Notes: generated by a model from the sequence alone, not told the origin. Shown: positions 1-10,585, counted from the stretch's first letter. The stretch: DNA of 64,000 nt from Clusia tigrina (GCA_920105625.2 OV050030.1:168513315-168577314), one strand, 5' to 3'. Made by a program: numbers and translations.

Positions 1-1109
1 ACGTCAGGGGCAGCGCAAGGGTCCATCCTCGGACCGGACCTTTGGAATATAAGCTACGATGGCATTTTGCGCATAGAGATGCCAGATGACACTCATCTAG
101 TCGGATACGCAGACGACATTGCGGCTGTCATCGCCGCACGCGACTCGGAAGACGCCCAAAGAAAGCTGAACCAAGTCATGATCAGAACCCAAAGGTGGCT
201 CGATTCACATGGCTTGAAGTTGGCCACGGAAAAGACGTAACTGCTATTCCTCACGAGAAAGCACATTCCAAAAGAAATCGACTTGAGAGTTTGCTCCGAG
301 ACCATCAGGACACAAAAGGTGATAAAGTACCTGGGAATTCAGCTTGACTCCAAGCTCACCTACTGGGCGCAAATGCAAAATGCGGCGACGAAGGCAGCAC
401 GGGTAACGGCTTCTCTCAGCAGACTAATGGCAAACATTGGAGGACCGACATCCAGCAAGAGGAAGCTTCTGATGATGACAACGCACTCCATTCTGCTGTA
501 TGGTAGCGAATTGTTGGCTGATAAGCTAAAGGTGCACGCCCAAAGAAAACGGAGTCGGCAATTCTGATAATTAGCTGCTTAATCCCTATCGAACTCTTGG
601 CCCTCGAACGAAAGCACCTACGAGAAGCGAAGATCGGTAAGAATACCAGAGGAACCGCGCAGCATATAAAGCAACAAACCGTGCAACATTGGCAGGAACG
701 ATGGGCCGCCGGGAGTCGCGGAAGATGGACAGCGAGACTCATACCCGACATAGCGAGCTGGATAGGAGGAACAGCCGGAACCGTCAATTTCTACCTCACG
801 CAGTTACTGTCTGGTCACGGATACTTCAGCAAGTATCTACACCGAATGGGAAAAATTGGAGGGCCTGAGTGCATATACGGCGACAGCAATGTGGATGATG
901 CAGAGCACACCTTTTTCAAATGCACAAGGTGGCAAACAGAGCGCACCACGCTTGAAATGGAAATCGGGGAAACCTTAGCCACCGAGAACATTGTGGAGGT
1001 TATGCTAAGCAGCAAAGAAAACTGGGACCACGTAGATAAATATGTGGAAAATGTGCTCCGGCGGAAAAAACGGGACCTGGACGCAGGAAAAATGTTTAGA
1101 GTCCAATAG
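1..1109 (+). pseudogene. R1-like ORF2 (RT C-terminal half and zinc-finger tail), broken
   Basis: This encodes the palm/thumb part of an RT followed by the C-terminal domain. Frame 1 opens with the conserved QGS..GP.LWN turn, and the catalytic YADD box is at 106-117. A TAA at 238-240 interrupts this frame (likely GAA to TAA, inferred). Around 505-550 the text jumps from the thumb to a later conserved block (IPIELLALERKHLR), implying a deletion of roughly 80 codons plus a frame change. The last part (597-1109) is open and contains the FYLTQLLSGHG block and a C..C..H..C finger ending HTFFKC. The N-terminal EN and RT fingers lie outside the window. It cannot make active protein. Confidence 0.82.
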
Positions 1110-1290
1110 GGACGAAGTGAGAATCTCCACCTTGAAGGAAGTATAAAAAGGGTTCCAGGGTGGGGAGATGTTCTCAGCGAGGGAGGGAGATCTTTTAGTG
1201 GGTGCAATTCTCACATACCAAATCTGTGACGACAGTTTTGATGCTGCGGCAGGCATTTTTACCCTCTCTACCCAAAAAAATAAAAAAAAT
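1..1290 (+). mobile_element. R1-clade non-LTR retrotransposon, 3' part
   Basis: The window opens inside the reverse transcriptase of a non-LTR retrotransposon and runs to its 3' end. After the ORF2 stop (1107-1109) there is about 170 bp of 3' UTR, then an A-rich stretch starting near 1275 that serves as the tail. The C-terminal end lacks RNase H and carries a CX..HX..C motif, which fits the R1 clade. The A-rich tail runs directly into mitochondrial-type DNA, so the right boundary is uncertain by 20-30 bp. It is a different family from the R1-like element at 4456-9200, though clearly related. Confidence 0.8.
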
Positions 1291-1304
1291 TTAAAAAAAA
1301 TCAT

Positions 1305-1923
1305 TATCTCTTAATTATAAAAATTATAATTAAAAATTTAATAAAAATTTTAAATGTGTTAAATAATAAAATAATTTAAAATAATAATAATTTAATAAAA
1401 TAATTTAAATAAATTTAACAAATTTATTAATAATTGCTAATTATATGCATATATTTTTTAATTTAATTTAAAAATTTTTAAAAATTTATTTTATAGCTTA
1501 TCCCATAAAATATTAAAATAATAAAATCATTAAATTAATAAATTAATTAATTAAATTTTATGCTTCTAAATTAAATTTATTTCTTAAATAACTATATCTT
1601 TAAAAACGAATAACATTTCATTTCAAAAAAATATTAAAAATTAATTTATTACATAAACTTTAATAATTTATTAACTCTTTTAAAATCGAGAAAAATATAT
1701 AATTTATATTCTTTATTTAGTAAACCCTGATACACAAGGTACAATAAAATAAATTTTCTTTTAATATAAAAATTTTTCAAAATATTTAAATTTTCTTATA
1801 CAATACATAATTAACTATAATTAAAATTATTTATTCATAAAAAATTACTAAAACAATAATTTATAAAATTATTTTAAATAAAATAAATTTTTAAATAAAA
1901 AAAAATAATAAATAAAATCTAAT
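1305..1923 (-). rRNA. rrnL: Mitochondrial 16S rRNA, 5' part only (numt)
   Basis: On the minus strand, directly upstream of 12S and tRNA-Val in reverse order, this is the 5' portion of the large-subunit rRNA. The best landmark is the conserved block near 1725-1745, read on the minus strand as GTACCTTGTGTATCAGGGTT. Only about 620 nt remain of an expected 1.3 kb. The 3' half with the peptidyl-transferase region is absent, so it is non-functional. The left edge blends into the A-rich tail of the neighbouring retrotransposon and is approximate. Confidence 0.8.
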
Positions 1924-1992
1924 CAATTTATAATGAATTGCACATAAATCTTTTCAATGTAAAAGAAATACTTTCTATTAAGTTTTAAATTG
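1924..1992 (-). tRNA. trnV: Mitochondrial tRNA-Val (UAC) copy within numt
   Basis: Read on the minus strand, the 69-nt sequence folds as a tRNA: a perfect 7-bp acceptor stem (CAATTTA with TAAATTG), a D stem ACTT/AAGT, and anticodon UAC in the loop TTTACAT. The base pair closing the anticodon loop looks like T-T, where I recall T-A/A-T type pairing in flies; this may be decay in the nucleus. Its position between 16S and 12S matches the insect order. As a nuclear copy of a mitochondrial tRNA it is unlikely to be expressed. Confidence 0.85.
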
Positions 1993-2748
1993 TTATTCCA
2001 GATACATCTTCCGATACATCTACTATCTTACGACTTATCTTATTTTAATAATAAGAGTGACGGGCGATATGTACATATTTTAGAGCTAAAATCAATTTAT
2101 TTATCTTTATAAATTTACTATCAAATCGACTTTTAATACTTTTTTCATAGTTATATCCATATAAATATTTTTATTGTAACACATTTTTACTTAATTATTA
2201 ACTACACCTTGATCTGAATTAAATTTTTATAAAAATTAAAGAAAATTAATATTCTTATAAAATCTTCTTATAACGACGGTATATAAATTGATTAACTAAA
2301 TTAAGTACTATGTGGACTATCAATTATAAAACAGGTTCCTCTGAATAGACTAAAATACCGCCAAATTTTTTAAGTGTCAAGATCATACTACTTAAATAAA
2401 ATAAATACATTTTTAATAATAGGGTATCTAATCCTAGTTTAATTCTAAAATTTTTAAGCTTCAATTAATTTAATTTTTAAAATTTCATTATTTTAAAAAT
2501 TTCACCTAATAAAATAAAATATATTGGATAAAAGATTAATTTAACTTTTATTAACAAAAGTTATTTGTATAGCCGCGATTGCTGGCACAAATTAGATCAA
2601 TACTTTATACTATTACTATTTCTAAATTTCTTTAATTAATAAAATTAATTACTGCAAATAATAATTAAATTATTTATTTTTAAAATAAATAAAATTTCTC
2701 ATAAAATTTTACATATAAAATTAATTTTAAAGCCAAAATAAAATTTTT
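1993..2748 (-). rRNA. rrnS: Mitochondrial 12S rRNA, near full length (numt)
   Basis: This is the small-subunit mitochondrial rRNA on the minus strand. Conserved blocks appear in the right order on the plus strand: the 3'-end region with GACGGGCGATATG near 2059, ACAGGTTCCTCTGAATAGAC near 2331, CTAAAATACCGCCAAATTTT near 2350, GGGTATCTAATCCTAG near 2422 and TGCTGGCACAAATTAG near 2580. The 5' end is placed near the AAAGCCAAAATAAA block at 2729-2742. A short near-duplication (two GATACATCT copies, about 2001-2023) sits near its 3' end. The gene appears nearly complete but lies in nuclear retrotransposon context. Confidence 0.88.
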
Positions 2749-3220
2749 TATTTTAAACAATTAAAAAATTTAAACAATAAAAATTAATTAAATTTATTAA
2801 TAAATAATTCTTAATAATTTATTTAATTAATTATTAATTAAAAATTTATATAAATTACCTTCAATATTAAAATAAATAAAATATTTGTATAATTATATAT
2901 TTTTAATAAATAATTAATTATATAAATAATCATTTTTTGCAACTCCTTACTATGCTGCCTTAAAAATTATTAAATTACCCCTAATTAATTTAATTTTTTA
3001 TACAAATATTTAATTATTATTATAAAATTATTAATATAAATAATTTTTATTAAAATAAAATTTATTAATTTAAAAAAAATTAAGTTAATAATGCTCTTAA
3101 TAGAAATAAATAATTATTATAATAATTAAAAATAGTCACTATCTCCCTAAATCAAACAAAATAATAATTAAATAAATTTATTAAACCAAATCCCCTGTTT
3201 AATTTAATAAATTTTGGATA
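2749..3220. other. Part of mitochondrial A+T-rich control region (numt)
   Basis: Directly beyond the 12S 5' end the sequence stays extremely AT-rich with short homopolymers, as expected for the insect control region. No tRNA-Ile/Gln/Met cluster follows, so the insert ends inside the control region. I see no ORF or other gene. Assignment rests on position and base composition, not on a conserved motif. Confidence 0.6.
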
Positions 3221-3244
3221 CTATGCCCTTTTACACCTAACACA

Positions 3245-4455
3245 ATGATGCTCGTTTCCCTCGCCTAATGGCGTATTTAAACTATTTTTGTTTAGTTTTG
3301 AAAGGGGCCCAATCAGCTGTAACTTTAGCTTTGTTGAAGAGCATTCTACAAGTTTTGCGAAGGCTTGCAATTTCCGAGTTCCACCACGGAGGTTTAGGTT
3401 TGCCCCGTGGTTCGTGAATGATGCAAGTGGCATGAGTGGCTCTTTTAAAAGCTGTGGTCAAATCGTCGACCGATCGATCAACAGTCGACGGGTAGTCGCC
3501 GCTAAGCATGACTCCAGTTCGAACCGAAAAAGAGGTCAGTTCGTGTTTTCCCTATTCATTGGTTTAAGAGATCCTGTATTACCAATAGTCTGCCGCGAGT
3601 CAATGTCAAGGGTGATATAGCAGTGGTCCGAAATGGAGCATTCCTGGGAGACGAACCAACCTCTTATTATGTTGGAGTAGTTACGCTAGCGATGGTGATG
3701 TCAAGCACTTCCTTCCTGATTGATATAAGGAAGGTCGGTGCATTTCCCCGGTTAGCAATAACTAAGCTGTTTGTAAGGATAAAGTCAAAAAGACGCTCAC
3801 CTCGATCATTTGTGCTGGAGCTGCCCTACATTTCGTGATGGGCATTGGCATCGGTGCCGATGATTACCGGAATCCATTTCTGATGGGCTATACCATTTCT
3901 TTTCATGTGACCCGAGGCGGAGAGTCGCCATAGTCGTGAGCTATCGAGCTAGACAAGATCCAGAAGGTCCATAGACCCTTTCAATTACCATGGCTACATT
4001 CTCCTTGTCACTGAATATAGGAAGTAAAAGATCATTAACGCTGTTTTTTACTAGAATCCAGGATCTGGGTTTACTTTGATCCTGGATAGATACCATAGGA
4101 TTGAGCCCAGAAACCCGGTAATTTACGACCCAAGGCTCTTGGACGGGAATGAGCTCCTCCCCTACATCCGATAGTCGGAGAAGCAGGGCTGCCGAGTCAT
4201 TTTCGAATGCTGAAGGTTAATTTCTCTATTCCTCTTCAGACATTGGAGAGATGTATCCACCAGCCGCATCAGTCTCCATGTGGTCGAAGATTTCTCTGAC
4301 CAGTTCAGAAGTGGAGAAGCGGCTGCTTCTGGCAAATTTTGGAGCTCTCGTTGTCGCTACCCAGCAATTGAGTGAGGACAGGGCCCGAGCAACTAGACTC
4401 ATTGGCAGTGTCTTGTGGGACAGCGAGAGCTGCAGGAGGCTCTCGGGGGTTTAGG
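3245..4455 (-). pseudogene. LOA/I-like non-LTR ORF2 fragment (endonuclease to pre-RT), left copy
   Basis: On the minus strand this encodes a degenerate apurinic-type endonuclease of an RNase H-bearing non-LTR element. The EPWVVNYRVSGLNP start and the TDANAH block (plus 3850-3870) are visible, as are a downstream DLTTAF block and KPPWWNSEI before the RT (3282-3509). There are several stops and frame changes. The fragment is cut at 3245 by the numt. It is the counterpart of 18255-19458 on the plus strand. The R1-like poly(A) tail abuts it at 4456. Confidence 0.75.
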
Positions 4456-6985
4456 TTTTTTTTTTACGAGGTGTAAAGCAGTCAAAAACCCTTGTAGTGT
4501 GGGGTCTTAACCCACTAAATGCACCCCGATGTCCGGACGGATTATCCTCTCGCGACCTCACCTTTAGGTAATAAGTCGTTACGAGCGTTATCGCTCAATC
4601 GTCAGTCTTAGGTCTGTCCATTTTCATTCCTACTTCTTGATCCACCCCTATTAACGTTTTCCTCAGCACTGCGCTGGCTTAGGCGTGCTGCTGTTCGGGC
4701 GCGTTCAGTGTTCCGCAGAGTTATCATCATAATGGATACTGTAGAACAAACTGCCTCCCATTTAGTCTCGGTTTCACACATATGCGCTACCAGATTAGCC
4801 ACTGCTGGTTGTTCTCCTAAGATAGCGCTCAAGTTGTTTCTGCTCGCGTTAAATCGCGGGCAATGCAAAAGTATATGCTGCGCGTCTTCCTGCTCTCCCG
4901 GGCAACTTGGACAAAACGAGTCATCATCGTATTTGTATTTGTGCAAGTATTCCTTGAAGCACCCGTGGCCACTAAACATCTGTGTTAAATAGAAGTTAAG
5001 TTCGCCGTGTGTGCGCGAGTACCATTCGTTGATATTATGTATCAGTTGGAATGTCCATCGGCCTTTGCTGGATTGCTCCCATCTTTGCTGCCATTGTTGC
5101 ATACTTTTCTGTCTTATTTCAAGCTTATCTGCAGCCGTTGGTTTTGTCGCTCTCCTATACAAATCCTGCATTTCATATGCAAGCAGGTCGATTGGTGGCT
5201 TACTTGATAACACACAAATGGCATCATCCGAAACTGTCCGAAAGGCGCTAGGAACCCTTAGCGCGCTGAGCCTATGTACAGATCGGATTCCTTTGAGACA
5301 CTCTCTGTACGCGCGACTTCTGCCCAAATTGGAGCCGCATATAGGATGATCGAGGTAGTTACCCTCGATAGTAGCTTCCTTCGACTTGATCTGGGCCCTC
5401 CCAAGTTTGGCATCATCTTTGTGAGCGCATACTGTCCTAAGGTGTTCCTTGCAGGTCAGTTTCGCGTCTATGATCACTCCCAAGTAGCGCAGATACGGCT
5501 GCGATGTAATTTCGTGTTCTCCCACCGTTATTGTTATATGCTGTCGCACTTTTCTGGAGCTCAGCAGGACCACCTCTGTTTTCTGGGCCGCCAATTCCAG
5601 TTTTGAGTCATCAAGCCAGCTTCTTATTCTGAAGATCGCATCATTGCATATCGTTTGGAGCATGTCCAGCTGTTTTGCTACTGCTACCACAGCAATGTCG
5701 TCCGCATAGCCTACCACCGTAGTATCTTCCGGTAGATCCAGTTGGAGTATGTCATTGTACATACCATTCCATAATGAAGGGCCGAGCACAGAACCCTGAG
5801 GTACTCCCCCGTGATCTTATATTGCTTTGCCCCTTCGTCCGTATCGTAAAGTAGTACTCGGTTGTCAAAATAACTAGCTAAAATGCGCAACAAGTACTCT
5901 GGGACAGCGAATTTCCGGAGGGCGCTTATGATTAATGGCCAACTCGCCGAGTTGAAAGCGTTCTTCACATCTAATGTGATTACTGCTCAGTATTTTTTGC
6001 TTCCATTTACTCATCTCTTCCCGCTGAGTGCTTCTCTTGCAATATCCATCACTGCTTGGACTGCATCCACGGTGGATCGCGATCTCCGAAATCCAAATTG
6101 ATTTGCGGCCAATCCTCCTGGCTTTTCAAGTGATTCTTGCAGTCTATCGCAGATAATTCTCTAAGATTTTACCCAGCGTATCGAGCATGCAAATTGGTCT
6201 GTACGAGGATAGGTGGTCTGGTTGTTTTCCGGGCTTAAGCAGTAATACCAGCCTCTGTCTTTTCCAAATATCTGGGTATATTCCCTCGTTTAAGCACGCA
6301 TTGTACACCTGCGTGAAGATTTCCGGTGTTGCCTTGACCGCCGCTTTTACCACAATATTGGGCAAACCGTCTAGCCCGGGTGCTTTACCGTCAGCGATTT
6401 TCCGCAGAGTGAACACTACCTCATCAGTGGAAATCTGTGGGGGAAAGAGCGCTGCAACCACCTTACGCATTAATTTATATTCTGTTGGTTGCGGTGCTCT
6501 TGGCCCTTAAAGTTTGGCCATCACTGACTTATATGCGTTACCCCATGGATCGAGATCAGAACTGTCGTAGAGCTCCTTAAAATATGCGTTTTTGCTGTTT
6601 TTCATGGCTACCTACTTTCAGTACTTTCCTACACTCTTTATGTACTTGATGCAGCGTTTCCCAAATTGGCCTATTGCGAGCTCGTTTTGCCTTTCTGCGC
6701 GCTGGGTTACATCCTTTCCTCGCATTAGCGATTTCGTCATTCCACCAGTAGACTGGTTTCCTCACAATTCTGCTTGATATTCCTGGCATTGCCACGTCAC
6801 AGGCCATGCTGAATTTGTCCGTTATGCTGACCGCCATCTTTTCTGCCGTGTCCAGGGGGATTTCCGCATCTTTCCAGGCGGTATTAAAGGCTTCTACGTC
6901 AAAAACCTGCATTTCCACCGTTTTGTTGGCACTTTGCGAATTCGTTGTTTTTTCTGCGCAGTGATATCTATTTCAATAGCCCGGT
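3245..6985. repeat. Left arm of large inverted duplication
   Basis: This segment reappears in reverse complement at 9350-9994 plus 16408-19458. The arm contains LOA/I-like non-LTR sequence (3245-4455) and the 3' 2.5 kb of an R1-like element (4456-6985). The 393-codon ORF2 segment is identical in translation in both arms, and the surrounding R1-like DNA shows about one difference in 170 bp where I compared it. The two arms also share the same frameshifts. The LOA/I-like part differs at about 11 positions in 300. Homology stops abruptly at 3245, next to the numt. Confidence 0.9.
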
Positions 6986-7565
6986 GATCACTGTGTGTGT
7001 ATATGCTGCTGACTTGCCACTGTGCGTTGGGAGTTATAACATTGTGTGCGAAGGTGACGTCTATCACGGAACCCCCTCCTGCCTGTTTCGAATGTATTCT
7101 TACTACCGTGGTTTAAAAGGTCTAACGATAATGGAGCTAGGCATTCGACAGAATTCTTCCTCGCTGATCTGTGCGTGTACTTCCCCATGCTGTGGACCAG
7201 GCGTTGAAGTCTCCTGCTACTACGACCGGACATTTACCTCGCGCTTCTGTCAGCAAGGCCATCAACATCCGCTCGAAGTCATCTACAGTCATACTGGGGG
7301 GAGCATAGCACGAAAAAAGTACACATTTTTTATTTTCGCCCATGTGAAACCATTTTCCGCCATTGTCATCTTCTGCTGATTTGAGCAATCGTTACTTGCC
7401 CATATAGCAGCTTTACCGTGGGCATCCTGTACCCAGTTGTGACAATTTATATTCCGGTGTTGTTCACACAATAGCCCTACGTCGAATTTTTGTTCGAAAC
7501 ATAGTTTGGTTCAGGAGATCCTGGGCCGCCGCGCATCGGTTTAAGTTTAGTTGCACGATTCTCAT
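4608..7565 (-). pseudogene. R1-like ORF2 (EN-RT), frameshifted, copy L
   Basis: The start at 7563-7565 (MRIVQLNLNRC) overlaps the ORF1 stop as TAATG, typical of coupled translation. The endonuclease spans about 6960-7560 and includes the VVVAGDFNAWSTAWGS block. The RT has the YADD box at 5697-5708 (read on minus). The C-terminal part has FYLTQMFSGHG and a CPSCPGEQEDAQHILLHC finger. Breaks include frame changes near 7495, 7380 and 7140, a 4-bp insertion near 6615-6620 not found in copy R, and frame changes near 6160, 6000 and 5790 that copy R shares. The last 393 codons (4608-5789) form one open frame. Confidence 0.85.
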
Positions 7566-9180
7566 TATCCGCAATCTTTTCTCGCCTTCTGATATACAGG
7601 ACATTTGTAGCTGCCAGCTGCATGAGTGCCGTCGCATAGAGCGCACCTCTCTTTGTTTTTACAGGTTGCTGCCAGGTGGCCCCTTTGGCCGCACTTTCTA
7701 CACATGTCTGTTTTGTCTATGGGGTCATTGCAGCGATGCGCCAGATGACCGTAAACCCAGCATTTGAAGCAACGCTTAAGTGATACCGTCTCCCGAATTC
7801 TACAATTTACCCATCCGATTTGTATATTACGCGCAGTCAGTAATTTTTTGACATCATTTGCGGGAAGATCGATACCGATCTGCGTACCGTCTGCGTACCG
7901 TCGATACCGTCTGCGTACCGTCATAGCACTTTCGCATATTGGTTATTGCCGAGGCGTCCGGCCTACTGATGTTACCCTTTTCCTTCAAGGCGTCGCAAAT
8001 CTCTGCGGGGGTAGTAATCATATCCACATTTCTACATTGTATTCTGATGCAGTGCGTTTTTGCCACTATTTTTGCCGCATCTCTGAGAACCCTCCGCTTT
8101 ATATTTTGCCGTCTTATTTTCGGGAGCTCTCTTAAGCTTGATTACCAGGTCTCCTTTGTTACCCTGGTATATGCGACTAACATCTCCCCCTAGCTCTTTC
8201 AACGCACAACTAGCTTTCGCCGTTTTAAGGATGTCGGCGTATGACGATTCACCCGCAGCCGTAATTATGATGGCATCCGGTCTAGGTTTTATATCGTTGG
8301 ATTTAGCGTTTGGTTGCTTTTTCCTTGGTTTTTGTTTGCACCTTTGTCCACCGTTCCTTCTCTTGCGGTTTTGGGGCATCATCTCCTGTTTGTGGGCATT
8401 GTGCCTGCGTGACCACCTCTTTCCTGGCTGGTGCCTTGGGGCAGGTGACCTGCGCAGGTGGAATTTCAAGTGTCGCGCTAGGATAGTTGTTTGCTCGCAC
8501 TCTTTTCACGGGCCCCGTTGTTGCTTCGCAGTTCATTATTGTTTTCCCTGTCGGACTGGCGTTGGCCCTTCGCCTCTTCCCAGATCCCGTGTTCACTCCA
8601 ACTGTGATCGTGCTCAGCTGTGGAGCGTTTTGAATGGTGCGCATGCTCTTTAATTGCATCTCGATCTCGACGTGTTTTGCCTTCATCACCGCTACTAGTA
8701 GTTTTACCTCATTATGGACATTTGGCTTAATCTTGCACAACTGCAGTAAATCGTTTATGGCCTTCCCCAGAGCTGTCATTTAAGCATTGAGGGGTGTTAC
8801 CGCAACTTCTGTTCGTTTCTTTGCTGCTCCAGTGTCCAGAGTGGATATAGGCGGAGTTGATACTGCCAGGGCGCCTGGTAGTTTTTCGTCCGTTTTTTCA
8901 CTGTTATCATTTTGCACACCTCCTGTTGGCTACAATTTGTAGTGCTAGGGGAGTCCGTGTAGTGAGATATTGGTGTCCCAATTATGTCACTGTGTGTACT
9001 TTGAGTATCGCCTGTCACATCATTTTCACTTTGTCCACCTGATACGCCGTATGCTGACAGTGCTTTGCTGTGTGGCGGTAATCTTTCGATGAGAGAGCTT
9101 CTATTGAAGATATCCTCTACGCCTGCTGTCTGCTTATTGTTATCGTTATTTATGTTTTTTAAGTTTATTTGCTTGTCCAT
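7565..9180 (-). pseudogene. R1-like ORF1 (Gag with CCHC knuckles), frameshifted
   Basis: This is the nucleic-acid-binding ORF1 of the R1-like element. The likely start is ATG at 9178-9180 (MDKQINLKN), chosen because ORF2 follows in the expected place. The C-terminal 119-codon piece (7565-7924) has three consecutive knuckles: CFKCWVYGHLAHRC, CRKCGQRGHLAATC and CALCDGTHAAGSYKC. The middle is lysine/arginine-rich and proline-rich. The frame changes at about 8790, 8400, 8050 and 7900. Near 7870-7920 a short sequence (GTACCGTCTGC) is tandemly reiterated and probably caused one of these shifts. Confidence 0.78.
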
Positions 9181-9200
9181 GTAATATGGGCCTCACAACC

Positions 9201-9349
9201 GCTGTCTCCTCTCGTGCAAGTAGTTTCCGTAAGTACCATGGTTATCTATGAATTCAGGGAGGCCATGCAGGGGTTGACATTGTCCCTTATGGAGAACAGT
9301 GTTCAGGGCCAGACTTCGAGCAGGAACTAATGGGGAGTTATCTCAGCCC
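9201..9349. other. Spacer between the two R1-like copies
   Basis: About 150 bp separates the 5' end of R1-like copy L (minus) from the truncated 5' end of copy R (plus). One plus frame reads openly through GPDFEQELMGSYLSPIE into the R1-like sequence, so it might be a piece of another element's ORF1. It could also be the 5' UTR of copy L. I cannot decide between these. Confidence 0.4.
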
Positions 9350-9994
9350 TATTGAAATAGATATCACTGCGCAGAAAAAACAACGAATTCGCAAAGTGCC
9401 AACAAAACGGTGGAAATGTAGGTTTTTGACGTAGAAGCCTTTAATACCGCCTGGAAAGATGCGGAAATCCCCCTGGACACGGCAGAAAAGATGGCGGTCA
9501 GCATAACGGAAAAACTCAGCATGGCCTGTGGCGTGGCAATGCCAGGAATATCAAGCAGAATTGTGAGGAAACCAGTCTACTGGTGGAATGACGAAATCGC
9601 TAATGCGAGGAAAGGATGTAACCCAGCGCGCAGAAAGGCAAAACGAGCTCGCAATAGGCAAATTTGGGAAACGCTGCATCAAGTACATAAAGAGTGTAGG
9701 AAAGTACTGAAAGTAGCCATGAAAAACAGCAAAAACGCATATTTTAAGGAGCTCTACGACAGTTCTGATCTCGATCCATGGGGTAACGCATATAAGTCAG
9801 TGATGGCCAAACTTTAAGGGCCAAGAGCACCGCAACCAACAGAATATAAATTAATGCGTAAGATTTCCACTGATGAGGTAGTGTTCACTCTGCGGAAAAT
9901 CGCTGACGGTAACGCACCCGGGCTAGACGGCTTGCCCAATATTGTGGTAAAAGCGGCGGTCAAGGCAACACCGGAAATCTTCACGCAGGTGTAC
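9350..9994 (+). pseudogene. R1-like ORF2 linker/pre-RT segment, copy R
   Basis: This matches 6985-6313 of copy L in reverse. The open part (9491-9817) encodes the region between endonuclease and RT, including RKPVYWWNDEIANARKGC and, further on, WGNAYKSVMAKL. It keeps the frame across a site where copy L has a 4-bp insertion. A 25-bp deletion near 9860 breaks the frame just before the RT block GKAPGLDGLPN, seen here as a GNAPGLDGLPN variant. It ends at the LTR element insertion (gtac at 9991-9994). Confidence 0.82.
9991..9994. repeat. Target-site duplication (gtac), left
   Basis: The 4-bp gtac directly before the LTR start TGTAAC is repeated as gtac at 16404-16407 after the LTR end TTTACA. 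Removing one copy and the element restores the R1-like sequence found intact in the left arm. Four base pairs fits Ty3/Gypsy integrases. Confidence 0.92.
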
Positions 9995-10182
9995 TGTAAC
10001 CACTCGTTTTCGCTGGGGTAAAAACTCAGCGGGTTCCAGGGTCGCTTACAGAAATTTATTCCAATAATGTTAGTTTTAATAAGTGTTTTATTTATTTATA
10101 AAATTTTTAAACTTATTATATAATTATTTTTAATTATTACCCTACTCTGTGTGCTCGTGGTAGTGTCCGTGGTTTGTACTAG

Positions 10183-10585
10183 TGTCCCAGGGAGAGTCGG
10201 TCAAAACCATAAACTCCTGGATCTGTCTGCGTTGCGTATGTGTCCCAGGGAGAGTCGGTCAAAACCATAAACTCCTGGCTCTGTCTGCGTTGCGTATGTG
10301 TCCCAGGGAGAGTCGGTCAAAACCATAAACACCTGGCTCTGTCTGTTTTGCGTATATGTCCCAGGGAGAGTCGGTCAAAACCATAAACTCCTGGCTCTGT
10401 CTGCGTTGCGTACGTGTCCCAGGGAGAGTCGATCAAAACCATAAACTCCTGGCTCTGTCTGCGTTGCGTATGTGTCCCAGGGAGAGTCGGTCAAAACCAT
10501 AAACTCCTGTCTCTGTCTGTTTTTGCGTATATGTCCCAGGGAGAGTCGGTCAAAACCATAAACTCCTCTGGCTCTGTCTACGTTG
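10183..10585 (+). repeat. 58-bp minisatellite in 3' LTR, seven units
   Basis: Units start at 10183, 10241, 10299, 10357, 10415, 10473 and 10532. Each begins TGTCCCAGGGAGAGTCGGTC and ends with a GTTTGCGTAT/GTTGCGTATG-like segment. Units differ by one or a few bases. The spacing is a constant 58 bp (59 for the last interval). Confidence 0.95.

Larger units (their letters stand above)
1300..3244. other. Nuclear insertion of mitochondrial DNA (numt)
   Basis: A roughly 1.9-kb block of extreme AT content holds, in fly mitochondrial order, the 5' half of 16S rRNA, tRNA-Val, 12S rRNA and part of the control region. Landmarks are the GGGTATCTAATCCTAG 12S primer site near 2422, the GACGGGCGATATGTAC block near 2059, and the AACCCTGATACACAAGGTAC 16S block near 1725. 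It is bounded by an R1-like element tail on the left and LOA/I-like retrotransposon sequence on the right. No tRNA-Ile follows the control-region part, so the insert is truncated there. The exact right edge lies between about 3220 and 3244, and those bases are unassigned. A chimeric assembly is the alternative. Confidence 0.85.
4456..9200 (-). mobile_element. R1-like non-LTR retrotransposon, copy L (nearly full length)
   Basis: This is a two-ORF element on the minus strand with a 10-nt poly(A) tail (T-run 4456-4465 on the plus strand). ORF1 (9180 down to 7565) is a Gag with three CCHC knuckles. ORF2 (7565 down to 4608) has an endonuclease, an RT with YADD and a C-terminal CX2C..H..C motif, but no RNase H. 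This layout fits the R1 clade. The 5' edge is near 9200 and not sharply defined. Both ORFs have frameshifts, so it is not autonomous now. Confidence 0.82.

Noticed and set aside
1..1109. Same family as the R1-like element at 4456-9200
   Set aside because: Motifs match but the protein sequences differ strongly (for example the C-terminal finger and the YADD neighbourhood), so it is a related but separate family.
1924..1992. Functional nuclear tRNA-Val gene
   Set aside because: It has the mitochondrial tRNA form and sits between mitochondrial rRNA genes; no cytosolic A/B box pattern.
10183..10585. CRISPR-like array of regular repeats
   Set aside because: Units are 58-bp direct tandem copies without unique spacers, lie inside an LTR, and the genome is eukaryotic.
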